Source: CBDHDN01 sp965261585
Lineage (GTDB): Bacteria; Pseudomonadota; Alphaproteobacteria; UBA6615
Direction of reading: 5' to 3'
Assembly (NCBI GenBank): GCA_965261585.1
Contig: CBDHDN010000065.1
Span: forward strand, 1 to 61,018
DNA: 61,018 bases
Below the pieces are notes generated by a model, which saw nothing but the letters and a program-made list of their open reading frames with translations, searched no databases and was not told the DNA's origin. Position 1 is the stretch's first letter, and the number at the start of each line of letters is the position of its first letter. The position numbers were made by a program, and so were the translations under genes. Below are positions 16,410 through 24,623 of this stretch, piece by piece.

Positions 16410-17498
16410 TTACGCGTCGCCGCATTGGGCGCGGTGGCGCAGCAGGTGGTCGATCAGGACCAGCGCCATCATCGCCTCGCCGACCGGCACGGCGCGGATG
16501 CCGACGCACGGATCATGGCGGCCCTTGGTGGAGATCTCGGTGTTCTTGTGGTCGCGGGTGATGGTCTTGCGCGGCGTCATGATGGAGCTCGTCGGTTTGA
16601 CCGCGAAGCGCACGACCACGTCCTGGCCGGTCGAGATGCCGCCGAGCACGCCGCCGGCCCGGTTCGACAGAAAGCGCACGGCGCCGCGGCCGGCGCGCAT
16701 CTCGTCGGCGTTGTCCTCGCCCGACAAGGCCGCCGCGCTAAAGCCGGCACCGAGTTCGACACCCTTGACCGCGTTGATGCTCATTATCGCCTTGGCGAGG
16801 TCGGCGTCGAGCTTGTCGTAGGCCGGCTCGCCCAGGCCGACGGGCACGCCGGCGGCCGCGACCTCGACGACCGCGCCGGTGCTGGAGCCGGCCTTGCGGA
16901 TCGCGTCGAGCTCGCCCTCCCAGGCCTGGGCAGCCTGGCGATCGGGGCACCAGAACGGGTTGTCCTCGACCGCGTCCCAGTCCCAGCGGTCGTAGTCGAT
17001 GCGATGGCTGCCCATCTGCACCAGCGCGCCGCGGATCTGCACGCCGCCGTCGATGAGGGCGTCAAGCGCCTTGCGCGCGATGGCGCCGGCGGCGACCCGC
17101 ATCGCCGTCTCGCGCGCCGAAGCGCGGCCGCCGCCCCGATGGTCGCGGATGCCGTACTTGGCGTCGTAGGTGTAGTCGGCATGGCCGGGCCGGTACTTGG
17201 CCGCGATGTCGCCATAGTCGCGTGAGCGCTGGTCGACGTTGTCGATGGCCAGGCCGATGGGCGCGCCCGTCGTCCGACCCTCGAACACGCCCGACACGAT
17301 ACGCACCTCGTCGGGCTCGCGGCGCTGGCTCGTGAAACGAGATTGGCCGGGGCGCCGCCGGTCGAGCCAGTGCTGGATGTCGGCCTCGGCCAATGCCAGG
17401 CGCGGCGGCACGCCGTCGACGACACAGCCGATCGCCGGGCCGTGGCTTTCACCCCAGGTCGTCAAGCGGAAGGTGTGGCCGAAGCTGTTCCCGGCCAT
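16410..17498 (-). CDS. aroC: Chorismate synthase
   Basis: The 362-aa protein catalyses the last shikimate-pathway step, converting 5-enolpyruvylshikimate-3-phosphate to chorismate with reduced FMN as cofactor. All three signatures are present: GESHGPAIGCVVDGVPP at residues 16-32, the YGIRDHRGGGRASARETA block (FMN and phosphate binding) and RHDPCVGIRAVPVGEAM near the C-terminus. Its length is normal. It lies 15 nt downstream of fabI in the same operon; the aroB and aroK genes are also in this window, 40 kb away. Confidence 0.97.
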   Translation of the reverse strand: MAGNSFGHTFRLTTWGESHGPAIGCVVDGVPPRLALAEADIQHWLDRRRPGQSRFTSQRREPDEVRIVSGVFEGRTTGAPIGLAIDNVDQRSRDYGDIAAKYRPGHADYTYDAKYGIRDHRGGGRASARETAMRVAAGAIARKALDALIDGGVQIRGALVQMGSHRIDYDRWDWDAVEDNPFWCPDRQAAQAWEGELDAIRKAGSSTGAVVEVAAAGVPVGLGEPAYDKLDADLAKAIMSINAVKGVELGAGFSAAALSGEDNADEMRAGRGAVRFLSNRAGGVLGGISTGQDVVVRFAVKPTSSIMTPRKTITRDHKNTEISTKGRHDPCVGIRAVPVGEAMMALVLIDHLLRHRAQCGDA

Positions 17499-17513
17499 CG
17501 CGGCCCCTGGCGA

Positions 17514-18353
17514 TCAGCCGGCGCCGCCGACGCCCGACAGAAGCTCCGCCGACTCGTGGGCCGCATCGACCGCGACCATGCCGATGATGTTGTAGCCGGA
17601 ATCGACGTGGTGGATCTCGCCCGACACGGCGGCACCGAGGTCGCTCAGCAGATACAGCCCGGCGCCGCCGACATCCTCGATCGTCACGTTGCGGCGCAGC
17701 GGCGCATTCAGCTCGTTCCATTTGAGGATGTAGCGGAAATCGCCGATGCCGCTCGACGCCAGGGTCTTGATCGGCCCCGCCGAGATCGCGTTGACGCGGA
17801 TGTTGCGGCTGCCCAGGTCGGCGGCAAGGTAGCGCACGCTCGACTCCAGCGCCGCCTTGGCGACCCCCATGACGTTGTAGTGGGGCATCACGCGCTCGGC
17901 CCCGTAGTAGGTCATCGTCAGCAGGCTGCCGCCGTCGGGCATCAGCGCCACGGCGCGCCGGCAGACATCGGTGAACGAGAAGCACGAAATCTCCATCGTG
18001 CGCAGGAAGTTCTCGCGCGTCGTGCCGGTGTAGCCGCCCTTCAACTCCTCCTTGTTGGAATAGGCAATGGCGTGGACGACGAAATCGAGCGTGCCCCAGC
18101 GCTCCCCAAGCGCTGCGAAGACGTCGTTCATGCTCGCCGCGTCGGTGACATCACAGGGCAGCACGAAGTCGCTTCCGACCTGCTCGGCCAACGGCGCCAC
18201 GCGCTTGGCGAGCGCTTCGCCCTGGTAAGTAAACGCCAACTCGGCGCCGTGGTTGGCGACGCTCTGGGCAATGCCCCAGCCGATCGAGCGTTCGTTCGCG
18301 ACGCCCATGATCAGGCCGCGCTTGCCGGCCATCAACCTACCTGCGTCGCCCAT
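17514..18353 (-). CDS. fabI: Enoyl-[acyl-carrier-protein] reductase, FabI type
   Basis: The 279-aa NADH-dependent reductase completes each fatty-acid elongation cycle. It has the atypical short-chain dehydrogenase cofactor motif GVANERSIGWGIA (17-29) and the FabI catalytic pair in HYNVMGVAK, giving Tyr159 and Lys166. The ATG at 18353 was chosen because GAGGGG precedes it and the FabI N-terminus then starts normally; a longer frame reaches 18410. It heads the fabI-aroC-GNAT operon. The FabI-type active site is the one targeted by triclosan and diazaborines. Confidence 0.96.
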   Translation of the reverse strand: MGDAGRLMAGKRGLIMGVANERSIGWGIAQSVANHGAELAFTYQGEALAKRVAPLAEQVGSDFVLPCDVTDAASMNDVFAALGERWGTLDFVVHAIAYSNKEELKGGYTGTTRENFLRTMEISCFSFTDVCRRAVALMPDGGSLLTMTYYGAERVMPHYNVMGVAKAALESSVRYLAADLGSRNIRVNAISAGPIKTLASSGIGDFRYILKWNELNAPLRRNVTIEDVGGAGLYLLSDLGAAVSGEIHHVDSGYNIIGMVAVDAAHESAELLSGVGGAG

Positions 18354-18414
18354 GCTGACCCCTCGCAACGGATGCGTCCGTCGGGCGCGCATCCTACACG
18401 AAAGCCGCATGACG

Positions 18415-18434
18415 GCAAGGCCACACGGCCTTGC
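18415..18434 (-). terminator. 8-bp hairpin between the lipoprotein gene and fabI
   Basis: GCAAGGCC and GGCCTTGC form a perfect stem around a 4-nt loop, 43 nt after the lipoprotein stop and 60 nt before fabI. No T-tract follows, so termination is probable but unproven. Confidence 0.4.
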
Positions 18435-18477
18435 TCGGCGGCCGGCGCGAGGTCTTTAGGGGGTATGGAGCCCGTGT

Positions 18478-18951
18478 CTAGCTGACGACTTCCCAGGTGC
18501 CGTCGGCGCGCTGGCAGGCGGTGCCGAAGGCCTGCTCGGTCTTGCCGTCGATCGTCACCGTCGTCTGATATTCCCGGCAATAGGCGCCGCTGGACGACGT
18601 GCCGTCTTTCAGCGCCGTGACCGTGCCGGAATTGCCGCTGTCGGGGTTGTTCCAGACGATCGGCTGGCCGATCGGTGCGACCTGCGCCTGCTGCTCGGCC
18701 TGCTTCATGGCCAGCTGGTCGGCCCGGTCGAGCGACTTGCCGACCTGGTTGCCGAGGAAGGCGCCGAGCAGCGTGCCGGCGGCGGTGAACGCCAACTGGC
18801 CGGTGCCGGAACCAAACTGGGCGCCGAGCAGGCCACCGCCGACCGCACCGACGACGGTGCCGACGGTCTGCTTCTGACCGGTGTTCGTGCCCTCGCACGC
18901 CGCCAGCAGGAACGCCGCGGCCGCCAGTATGACGATCGGTTTTCTATTCAT
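18478..18951 (-). CDS. Glycine-zipper lipoprotein, 17-kDa surface antigen type
   Basis: The 157-aa protein begins with a lipoprotein signal peptide ending in LLAAC, with the lipidated Cys at residue 19. A glycine-zipper double hairpin follows (VGTVVGAVGGGLLGAQFG and GTLLGAFLGNQVGKS, about 30-75), then a C-terminal domain with CREYQTTVTIDGKTEQAFGTACQ. This arrangement is that of the rickettsial 17-kDa antigen/RT0821-like outer-membrane lipoproteins, whose role is poorly defined but linked to envelope stability. It is transcribed divergently from pdxH. Confidence 0.85.
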   Translation of the reverse strand: MNRKPIVILAAAAFLLAACEGTNTGQKQTVGTVVGAVGGGLLGAQFGSGTGQLAFTAAGTLLGAFLGNQVGKSLDRADQLAMKQAEQQAQVAPIGQPIVWNNPDSGNSGTVTALKDGTSSSGAYCREYQTTVTIDGKTEQAFGTACQRADGTWEVVS

Positions 18952-19103
18952 CTGTCCAACATCCCTCGCTATTGCGGCCTGTCACACTTGCTACGTAACC
19001 GGGGCGGCCCGAGATGCATGGCCCCATTCGACATAGAAATTGCGGGTGGTGCTTTATTAGCCTCGGGGCCATGCGAGAATGATACACATCAAGTTAAATC
19101 TCG

Positions 19104-19697
19104 GTGTCTATATTGACAAGCAACGATCCCTATACCCGGTTCGCGCACTGGTTCGATGAGGCGAGGCGTGCGGAGCCGGTCAATCCGGACGCCGCCTGCC
19201 TGGCGACCGCGACGGCCGATGGCCGGCCGGCCGCGCGCATGGTGCTGGTGAAGGCATTCGATCAACATGGTTTCGTGTTCTACACCAACACGGCGAGTCG
19301 CAAGGCCGACGAGTTGCATGGCAACCCGCAGGCCGCTTTGTGCTTCTATTGGCGCTCGATCGGCCGTCAGGTGCGGGTCGAGGGCGCGGTCGAGGCGGTG
19401 ACGGACACGGCCGCCGACGCCTATTTCGCGACGCGCGAGCGGGCGAGCCAGATCAGCGCCTGGTCGTCGCAGCAGTCCCGGGACCTGCCGTCGCGAGCCA
19501 CGCTCGAGAACAGCGTCGCAACCCACGCGGCACGCTTCGGCGATGGGGTCGTGCCGCGGCCGCCGTTCTGGTCGGGCTATCGCGTCGTGCCGCGGCAGAT
19601 CGAGTTCTGGACACATGGGGCGGACCGGCTGCACGATCGCCTGGTGTTCACCCGTGACGGCGCCGACGACTGGACGACCCGGCGCCTCTATCCCTAG
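19104..19697 (+). CDS. pdxH: Pyridoxamine 5'-phosphate oxidase
   Basis: The 197-aa FMN-dependent enzyme oxidises pyridoxamine or pyridoxine phosphate to pyridoxal phosphate, the last step of vitamin B6 synthesis and salvage. Family motifs include ARMVLVKAFDQHGFVFYTN (44-62), the FYWRSIGRQVRVEG block, and the C-terminal RQIEFW-x5-RLHDR signature that binds substrate and FMN. Translation starts at GTG. Several PLP enzymes lie nearby (hemA, a class III aminotransferase, kynU). An SDR gene follows after 16 nt. Confidence 0.96.
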   Translation: MSILTSNDPYTRFAHWFDEARRAEPVNPDAACLATATADGRPAARMVLVKAFDQHGFVFYTNTASRKADELHGNPQAALCFYWRSIGRQVRVEGAVEAVTDTAADAYFATRERASQISAWSSQQSRDLPSRATLENSVATHAARFGDGVVPRPPFWSGYRVVPRQIEFWTHGADRLHDRLVFTRDGADDWTTRRLYP

Positions 19698-19713
19698 TCG
19701 CGCGAGGGAGCCG

Positions 19714-20481
19714 ATGGCAAAAAAGCGACGCAACCTCGTGCTGACCGGCGCCAGCCGCGGCATCGGCCACGCCACGGTGAAGCGCTTTTCCGACGAGGGC
19801 TGGCGCATCGTCACCTGCAGCCGTGACGTCGTGCCGGAACATTGCAAGCGCGACCCGAACTGGACCGACCATGTGCCGACCGACCTGCTTGACGGGGGAA
19901 GCGTCGAGGCGTTCGTCGCCCGGGCGCTGACGCTGCTCGACGGGCGGCCGCTGCATGCCCTGGTCAACAATGCCGCCGTGTCGCCGAAGACGACGTTCAA
20001 GGAGCGGTTGGGTTGCCTGAACGGCACAATGGAACGCTGGCGCGAAGTGTTCGAGCTCAACTTCTTCGCGCCGCTGACCCTGGCGCGCGGCTTTGCCCAG
20101 GCGCTGGCGGCCGGCGCCAAGGACGCGTCCGACGGCGCCGCCGACGCCGCCATCGTCAACATCACGTCGATCGCCGGCCATGCGATCCACCCGATCGCCG
20201 GCTCGGCCTACTCGACCTCGAAGGCGGCGTTGTCGGCGCTGACGCGCGAGCTCGCCGTCGAATTCGCCGAGCTTAGCGTGCGCGTCAACGCGGTCGCGCC
20301 GGGCGAGATCGAGACCGAGATGATCGACGACGACTACGAGCCCCTGATCAACCGGATCCCGCTGCATCGCATGGGTACGCCCGAGGAGGTCGCCGGCACC
20401 GTCTACCGCCTGTGCACGCGCGATTTCGGCTACGTCACCGGGACCGAGGTGTTCGTCACCGGCGGCCAGCACCTGTATTAA
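19714..20481 (+). CDS. Short-chain dehydrogenase/reductase
   Basis: The 255-aa protein is a classical SDR: cofactor motif TGASRGIG (11-18), NNAA (85-88), Ser152 in the NITSIAG strand, and the catalytic Tyr166/Lys170 in YSTSK. The C-terminus (DFGYVTGTEVFVTGGQHLY) is normal. A basic MAKKRR start follows a GAGGGAG ribosome binding site. It lies 16 nt after pdxH, so it is probably co-transcribed with it. The substrate is unknown; alphaproteobacteria often keep an SDR next to pdxH. Confidence 0.88.
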   Translation: MAKKRRNLVLTGASRGIGHATVKRFSDEGWRIVTCSRDVVPEHCKRDPNWTDHVPTDLLDGGSVEAFVARALTLLDGRPLHALVNNAAVSPKTTFKERLGCLNGTMERWREVFELNFFAPLTLARGFAQALAAGAKDASDGAADAAIVNITSIAGHAIHPIAGSAYSTSKAALSALTRELAVEFAELSVRVNAVAPGEIETEMIDDDYEPLINRIPLHRMGTPEEVAGTVYRLCTRDFGYVTGTEVFVTGGQHLY

Positions 20482-20501
20482 TCACCACCCTTCGCCAAGA
20501 T

Positions 20502-20862
20502 CTCTCTGGTTGTCATTGCCAGACGTGACCCGGCAATCCTGCGCTGCGTCGGGGCTTTCCTGGATTCGCGGGTCAAGCCCACTGCTGTCCGGTTTGGATC
20601 GGGATGTGCGGTCGGAAGGTGTTGGCTCGAGCCGGATCGGACACTTGGCCTGGAGCGAGACTCGCAACGGCGGCATGACCAAAATCCACCGGCGACAGGC
20701 AGCTTTCCTCTTTCGAGTCATTCGCGGGCTTGACCCGCGACTCCAGGATGACGGCGACGCCGCGCTGGATTGCCGGGTCACGTCCGGCAATGACAACCAG
20801 AGAGGGCTTGGTTTCACGACGGGGCTGATCGACTTAACCGGACAGCAGTGGGTCAAGCCCAC
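20502..20862. repeat. REP-like nested inverted-repeat mosaic
   Basis: The stretch between the convergent SDR and padR genes is a mosaic of palindromes. Arms of 49 bp at 20502-20550 and 20756-20804 are inverted copies with three mismatches. A second, interleaved pair of 16 bp (CCACTGCTGTCCGGTT and complement) lies at 20579-20594 and 20836-20851. Three versions of a GGGTCAAGCCC/GGGCTTGACCC unit occur at about 20569-20580, 20724-20740 and 20848-20862. Similar GGCTTGACCCG units are common dispersed repeats in related genomes. Placed between converging genes, it could act as a bidirectional terminator or be a non-autonomous mobile repeat. Confidence 0.75.
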
Positions 20863-20915
20863 GAATGACATCATAGCAATAGGATCCGGCGACGAACGCC
20901 GTGGATGACGAGGAC

Positions 20916-21455
20916 CTACACCTGTGCCAGCAGGTCCTCGAACCAGGCGATGCGCGCTTCGACCTGATCGATCTCGAGTGCCAGCCAGTCGTTCAGGCGG
21001 CCGGGCTCGCCGGCATGGCGGTCGTGCAGATCAGCAAGACGGGCACGCTCGTTCTCGCTCATCTCGAGCATCAGGTCGACCAGCTCGCGCTGCTCGGCGG
21101 GCGTCAGGACATGCAGGAAGCGCAGCTTGAGGGCCAGCACGAGCCTCGATGCGCCGTCCGCCGGGCCGCGGACATTGGCGCGCAGCAGCTCGCCCAGTGC
21201 TGTCCGGCCGTCCGGCGTGATCGCGACCCGCGAGGCCTCGTTCATCTCGCCGCCGGCGGTCGGGGCGAGCAGTCCCTCCAGTCGCATCAGCTCGACGCTC
21301 GAGCCCATGATGTCCAGCGACGGCCCGGCGACGCGCGCCGCGAAGGCGCGCACCTCGCGCGACAGGTCGCCATAGGCCCGCGGCCCGTTGGCCAGCGTGC
21401 CCAGCACCGCCAGGCGGATCGCCTCGGCCGGAATGAGCGTCTTGTCGCGGTACAT
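20916..21455 (-). CDS. PadR-family transcriptional regulator
   Basis: The 179-aa protein starts with a PadR-type winged helix (AEAIRLAVLGTLANGPRAYGDL, then MGSSVELMRLEGLLAP) and ends with a helical dimerisation domain (EIDQVEARIAWFEDLLAQV). Such proteins are usually repressors responding to small molecules. It lies 30 nt downstream of hemA on the same strand, so the two may be co-transcribed; whether it controls haem synthesis is unknown. Its promoter-distal side faces the REP-like repeat block. Confidence 0.8.
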   Translation of the reverse strand: MYRDKTLIPAEAIRLAVLGTLANGPRAYGDLSREVRAFAARVAGPSLDIMGSSVELMRLEGLLAPTAGGEMNEASRVAITPDGRTALGELLRANVRGPADGASRLVLALKLRFLHVLTPAEQRELVDLMLEMSENERARLADLHDRHAGEPGRLNDWLALEIDQVEARIAWFEDLLAQV

Positions 21456-21485
21456 CGCGCGTGTCTCCCGCCGCGGCGCGGTCGG

Positions 21486-22697
21486 TCAGGCGGCGACTTC
21501 CAGTTGCAGCTGTGCCCAGACGGCCTGCAGGGCCTCGACCAGACGGTCCATGGCGGCGTCGTCATGCAGCGGCGTCGGCGTCAGCCGCAGCCGCTCCGTC
21601 CCCCTCGGCACAGTCGGGTAGTTGATCGGCTGGACATAGATCTGGTGATCGGCCAGCAGCGTGTCGCTGGCGCGTTTGCACAGCTGGGCGTTGCCGATAA
21701 GGACCGGCACGATGTGGCTGACCGACGGCAGCATCGGAATGCCGGCCTCGCGCAGCCGGCGCTTCAGCGTCGCCGCGCGTTCCTGATGGCGTGTCCGCAT
21801 CCCGTTGTCGGCGGCGACGATGCGCACGCTCGCCAGCGCGCCGGCGGCCAGCGCCGGCGGCAGCGCCGTGGTGAAGATGAAGCCGGCGCCGTTCGAGCGC
21901 ACGAAGTCGACGAGGTTGCGCGACGCGGCAATATAGCCGCCCATGACGCCGAACGCCTTGCCCAGGGCGCCCTGGATGACGTCGATTCGATCGACGAGGC
22001 CGTCGCGCTCGGCAATGCCGGCGCCGCGCGGGCCATACATGCCGACCGCATGCACCTCATCGAGGAACGTCAGTGCGCCGTGGCGCTCGGCAACGTCGCA
22101 GAATTCGCCGATCGGCGCGATGTCGCCGTCCATCGAATAGACGGATTCGAAGGCGACTAGCTTGGCGCAGTCATCGTCATGGCGGGCCAGCAGGTCGTCC
22201 AGGTGGGCCGGATCGTTGTGGCGGAAGATCATCTTCTCGGCTTTGCTGTGCCGGATTCCCTCGATCATCGAGTTGTGGTTGTCGGCGTCGGAGAAGACGA
22301 CGCAGTTCGGCAACCGGCCGGCGAGCGTGCTCAGTGCCGTCAGGTTGGCGACGTAGCCGGAGGTGAACAGCAGCGCCGCTGCCTTGTCATGCAGGGACGC
22401 GAGCTCCTGCTCCAAGAGGATGTGATAGTGGTTGGTGCCGGAGATGTTGCGCGTTCCGCCGGCGCCGGCGCCGCACTTGTCGAGCGCCGCGCGCATCGCC
22501 CGCAGCACCTGCGGGTGCTGGCCCATGCCCAGATAGTCGTTGCTGCACCAGACCGTGACGTCCGCGGTCCCGTCGTCGGCATAGCGCGTCGCGCGGGGAA
22601 ATGCGCCGGCCTGGCGCTCGAGCTCGGCAAACACGCGGTAGCGGCCTTCGCGGCGCAGTCCATCCAGGGTCTCGGCGAAATACGCGTCGTAGTCCAT
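21486..22697 (-). CDS. hemA: 5-Aminolevulinate synthase (C4 pathway)
   Basis: The 403-aa PLP enzyme condenses glycine with succinyl-CoA to form 5-aminolevulinate, the first tetrapyrrole precursor. The start MDYDAYF, the SNDYLGM segment (52-58), GTRNISGTNHYH (81-92) and the PLP lysine K247 in GALGKAFGVMGGYIA identify it. The ATG at 22697 has a strong GGAGGAACG ribosome binding site and gives the family length, whereas a frame extending to 22910 adds nothing recognisable. The C4 route is essentially confined to alphaproteobacteria among bacteria, which supports the taxonomic placement. The leader contains a small hairpin (CCGACA with TGTCGG) but no recognisable riboswitch. Confidence 0.96.
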   Translation of the reverse strand: MDYDAYFAETLDGLRREGRYRVFAELERQAGAFPRATRYADDGTADVTVWCSNDYLGMGQHPQVLRAMRAALDKCGAGAGGTRNISGTNHYHILLEQELASLHDKAAALLFTSGYVANLTALSTLAGRLPNCVVFSDADNHNSMIEGIRHSKAEKMIFRHNDPAHLDDLLARHDDDCAKLVAFESVYSMDGDIAPIGEFCDVAERHGALTFLDEVHAVGMYGPRGAGIAERDGLVDRIDVIQGALGKAFGVMGGYIAASRNLVDFVRSNGAGFIFTTALPPALAAGALASVRIVAADNGMRTRHQERAATLKRRLREAGIPMLPSVSHIVPVLIGNAQLCKRASDTLLADHQIYVQPINYPTVPRGTERLRLTPTPLHDDAAMDRLVEALQAVWAQLQLEVAA

Positions 22698-22857
22698 CGT
22701 TCCTCCGGTCCGCCGGGACGGCCCGACAAAAGCGCCTGTCGGCGGCGCCTCGCGAAACCTGCTCCAACTGCCAAAAAGGCTAGCAGGTGGGGGGTGCCCG
22801 GCCAACCCCCGGGCGGGTGAGGCAGCGGCTCGCAAATTGAGCATGGGGCCTTTCGAC

Positions 22858-24258
22858 TCAAGCACTTGCGGCGGCCCCTTCAGCGGCCTGCAGGGCCGCC
22901 CAGGTCTCATCGAGGGCCTCCTCGAAGCGCTCCAGCATCACCGCGATCTGGTCGGCCGTGACGATCAGCGGCGGGCAGAAGGCGACGACGTCGCCGGGCA
23001 GGGCGCGGACGATCAGGCCGTGCGCATGGGCGCGCGCGATGAGCCCGGCGGCCACCTTCGCGGCCGGGTCGAACGGGCGCTTCGTCGCCTTGTCGGCAAC
23101 GAGCTCCACGCCGGCGATCAGGCCGATGCCGCGCACCTCGCCGATCAGCGGATGGTCGGCGAAGCGGCGCAGGCCGTCCTGCAGCCCCGGTGCCACGGCG
23201 CACACATGGTCGACGATGTTGCGCTCTTGATAGATCCGCAGCGTCTCCAGCGCGATCGCCGCCGAAACCGGGTGGCCCGAATAGGTATAGCCGTGGCCGA
23301 ACAGGCCATAGCGGGCGCTGCCGTCGCGCAGCGTCTGGTAGATCTCGTCTGACAGCAGGACCGCGCCGATCGGCGCGTAGCCCGACGATAGGGCCTTGGC
23401 GAGGGAGATCAGGTTCGGCTTCAACTCGTAGGTCTCCGAGCCGAACATGTTGCCGGTGCGCCCGAAGCCGGTGATCACCTCGTCGGCGATGAACAGCACG
23501 TCGTACTTGCGCAACACCGCCTGGATGGCCGCGAAGTAGCCGGCCGGCGGCGTCAGGACGCCGCCGGCGCCCATCACCGGCTCGGCAATGAACGCGGCGA
23601 CGGTGTCGGGGCCCTCGTCGAGGATCAGCCGCTCCAGGTTGGCGGCCATGCGCCCGGAGAACGCCGTCTCGCTTTCGCCGGGCGCCGCTTCGCGCCAGTA
23701 GTGCGGACAGTCGGTGTGCAGGATGCGCGCGATCGGCACGTCGAAGCCGTCCTGGGCGTAGGGCAGCCCGGTCAGGCTGGCGGCGGCGACGGTGACCCCG
23801 TGATAGGCGCGGCGGCGGGCGATGATCTTCTTTTTCTCCGGCCGGCCGCGGATGTTGTTGTAGTACCAGACCAGCTTCACCTGGGTGTCGTTGGCCTCGG
23901 AGCCGGAGTTGACGAAAAAGGCCTTGGCCATCGGCGCCGGCGCCATGGCGATCAAGGTCTCGGCCAGGTCGATGGCGACGTCCGTCGTGCGCCCGCCGAA
24001 GCTGTGATTGTTGGGCAGGCGCCGCAGCTGCCGGGCGCCGGCCTCGGCCAGCCGCTCATCGCCGAAGCCCAGCGAAGTGCACCACAGGCCGGCCAGCCCC
24101 TCGATGTACTCGCGGCCCTCGTCGTCATAGACGTAGATGCCCTTGCCGCGGGTCATGATCATGGGCCCGGTTTCCTCGTGGGCCGCCAGGTTCGTGTAGG
24201 GGTGCAGCGTGTAGGCGATGTCGCGGCTGGCCGCGGAGTTGCCGAGGGATTGGGCCAT
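22858..24258 (-). CDS. Class III (omega) aminotransferase
   Basis: The 466-aa fold-type I PLP enzyme belongs to the subgroup acting on omega-amino acids and amines (beta-alanine, putrescine, taurine or similar). Visible motifs are NSGSEANDTQVKL (117-129), AYHGVT (151-156), the PLP Asp in FIADEVITGFGRTG and the Schiff-base lysine K288 in SLAKALSSGYAPIG. The ATG at 24258 gives the usual MAQSLGNSAASRD start; the frame runs further up but without family residues. It is divergent from the large cyclase gene and 160 nt upstream of hemA. The exact donor amine cannot be assigned. Confidence 0.9.
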   Translation of the reverse strand: MAQSLGNSAASRDIAYTLHPYTNLAAHEETGPMIMTRGKGIYVYDDEGREYIEGLAGLWCTSLGFGDERLAEAGARQLRRLPNNHSFGGRTTDVAIDLAETLIAMAPAPMAKAFFVNSGSEANDTQVKLVWYYNNIRGRPEKKKIIARRRAYHGVTVAAASLTGLPYAQDGFDVPIARILHTDCPHYWREAAPGESETAFSGRMAANLERLILDEGPDTVAAFIAEPVMGAGGVLTPPAGYFAAIQAVLRKYDVLFIADEVITGFGRTGNMFGSETYELKPNLISLAKALSSGYAPIGAVLLSDEIYQTLRDGSARYGLFGHGYTYSGHPVSAAIALETLRIYQERNIVDHVCAVAPGLQDGLRRFADHPLIGEVRGIGLIAGVELVADKATKRPFDPAAKVAAGLIARAHAHGLIVRALPGDVVAFCPPLIVTADQIAVMLERFEEALDETWAALQAAEGAAASA

Positions 24259-24623
24259 TGCTCGATCGCTTTCTGTGGGTGGCCGGATCGCCGGAGGATA
24301 TGGCGCCTGGGTCTTAACAATTTTCACGACCGCCGAGCGAGCGATTTGTTGGGCCAAGCGGTATGGTCGCGCGCCGCTGCGGTCGTTGCGCCCTTCAAGC
24401 AGGAGGCAGAGAAGAGAGTTCAACCTTAGGAAACAGGGGTCTTCAACGCGCCTGCGACAACTGGTCGCGAGCCGGCGCGCCTGGGTTCTCGGCCGGCGGG
24501 AACCGGCGCCGGCAACCGATGGAAACTTTCCCTTACGCGTTTAGAGAAGGGTAACCGTGAGTGTGGCCGATGGGCGGTATGCCCGCCATAGGCTTCGCGG
24601 GCGGACTCTGTCCGCCGGATTGA
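24259..24623. other. Divergent spacer between aminotransferase and cyclase genes
   Basis: No gene is apparent in these 365 nt. A perfect 7-bp hairpin (GGCGGAC-TCT-GTCCGCC, 24600-24616) lies 7 nt before the cyclase ATG and would compete with ribosome binding. AT-rich patches around 24316 and 24410-24430 are possible promoter areas, but no convincing hexamer pair is visible. Confidence 0.5.

Noticed and set aside
20482..20915. Repeat block considered as a CRISPR array
   Set aside because: The units are inverted and of unequal spacing and length, there are no unique spacers of constant size, and no cas genes are present.
22698..22857. Possible riboswitch in the hemA leader
   Set aside because: Only one 6-bp hairpin is visible, and no conserved glycine, cobalamin or haem-related motif is recognisable.
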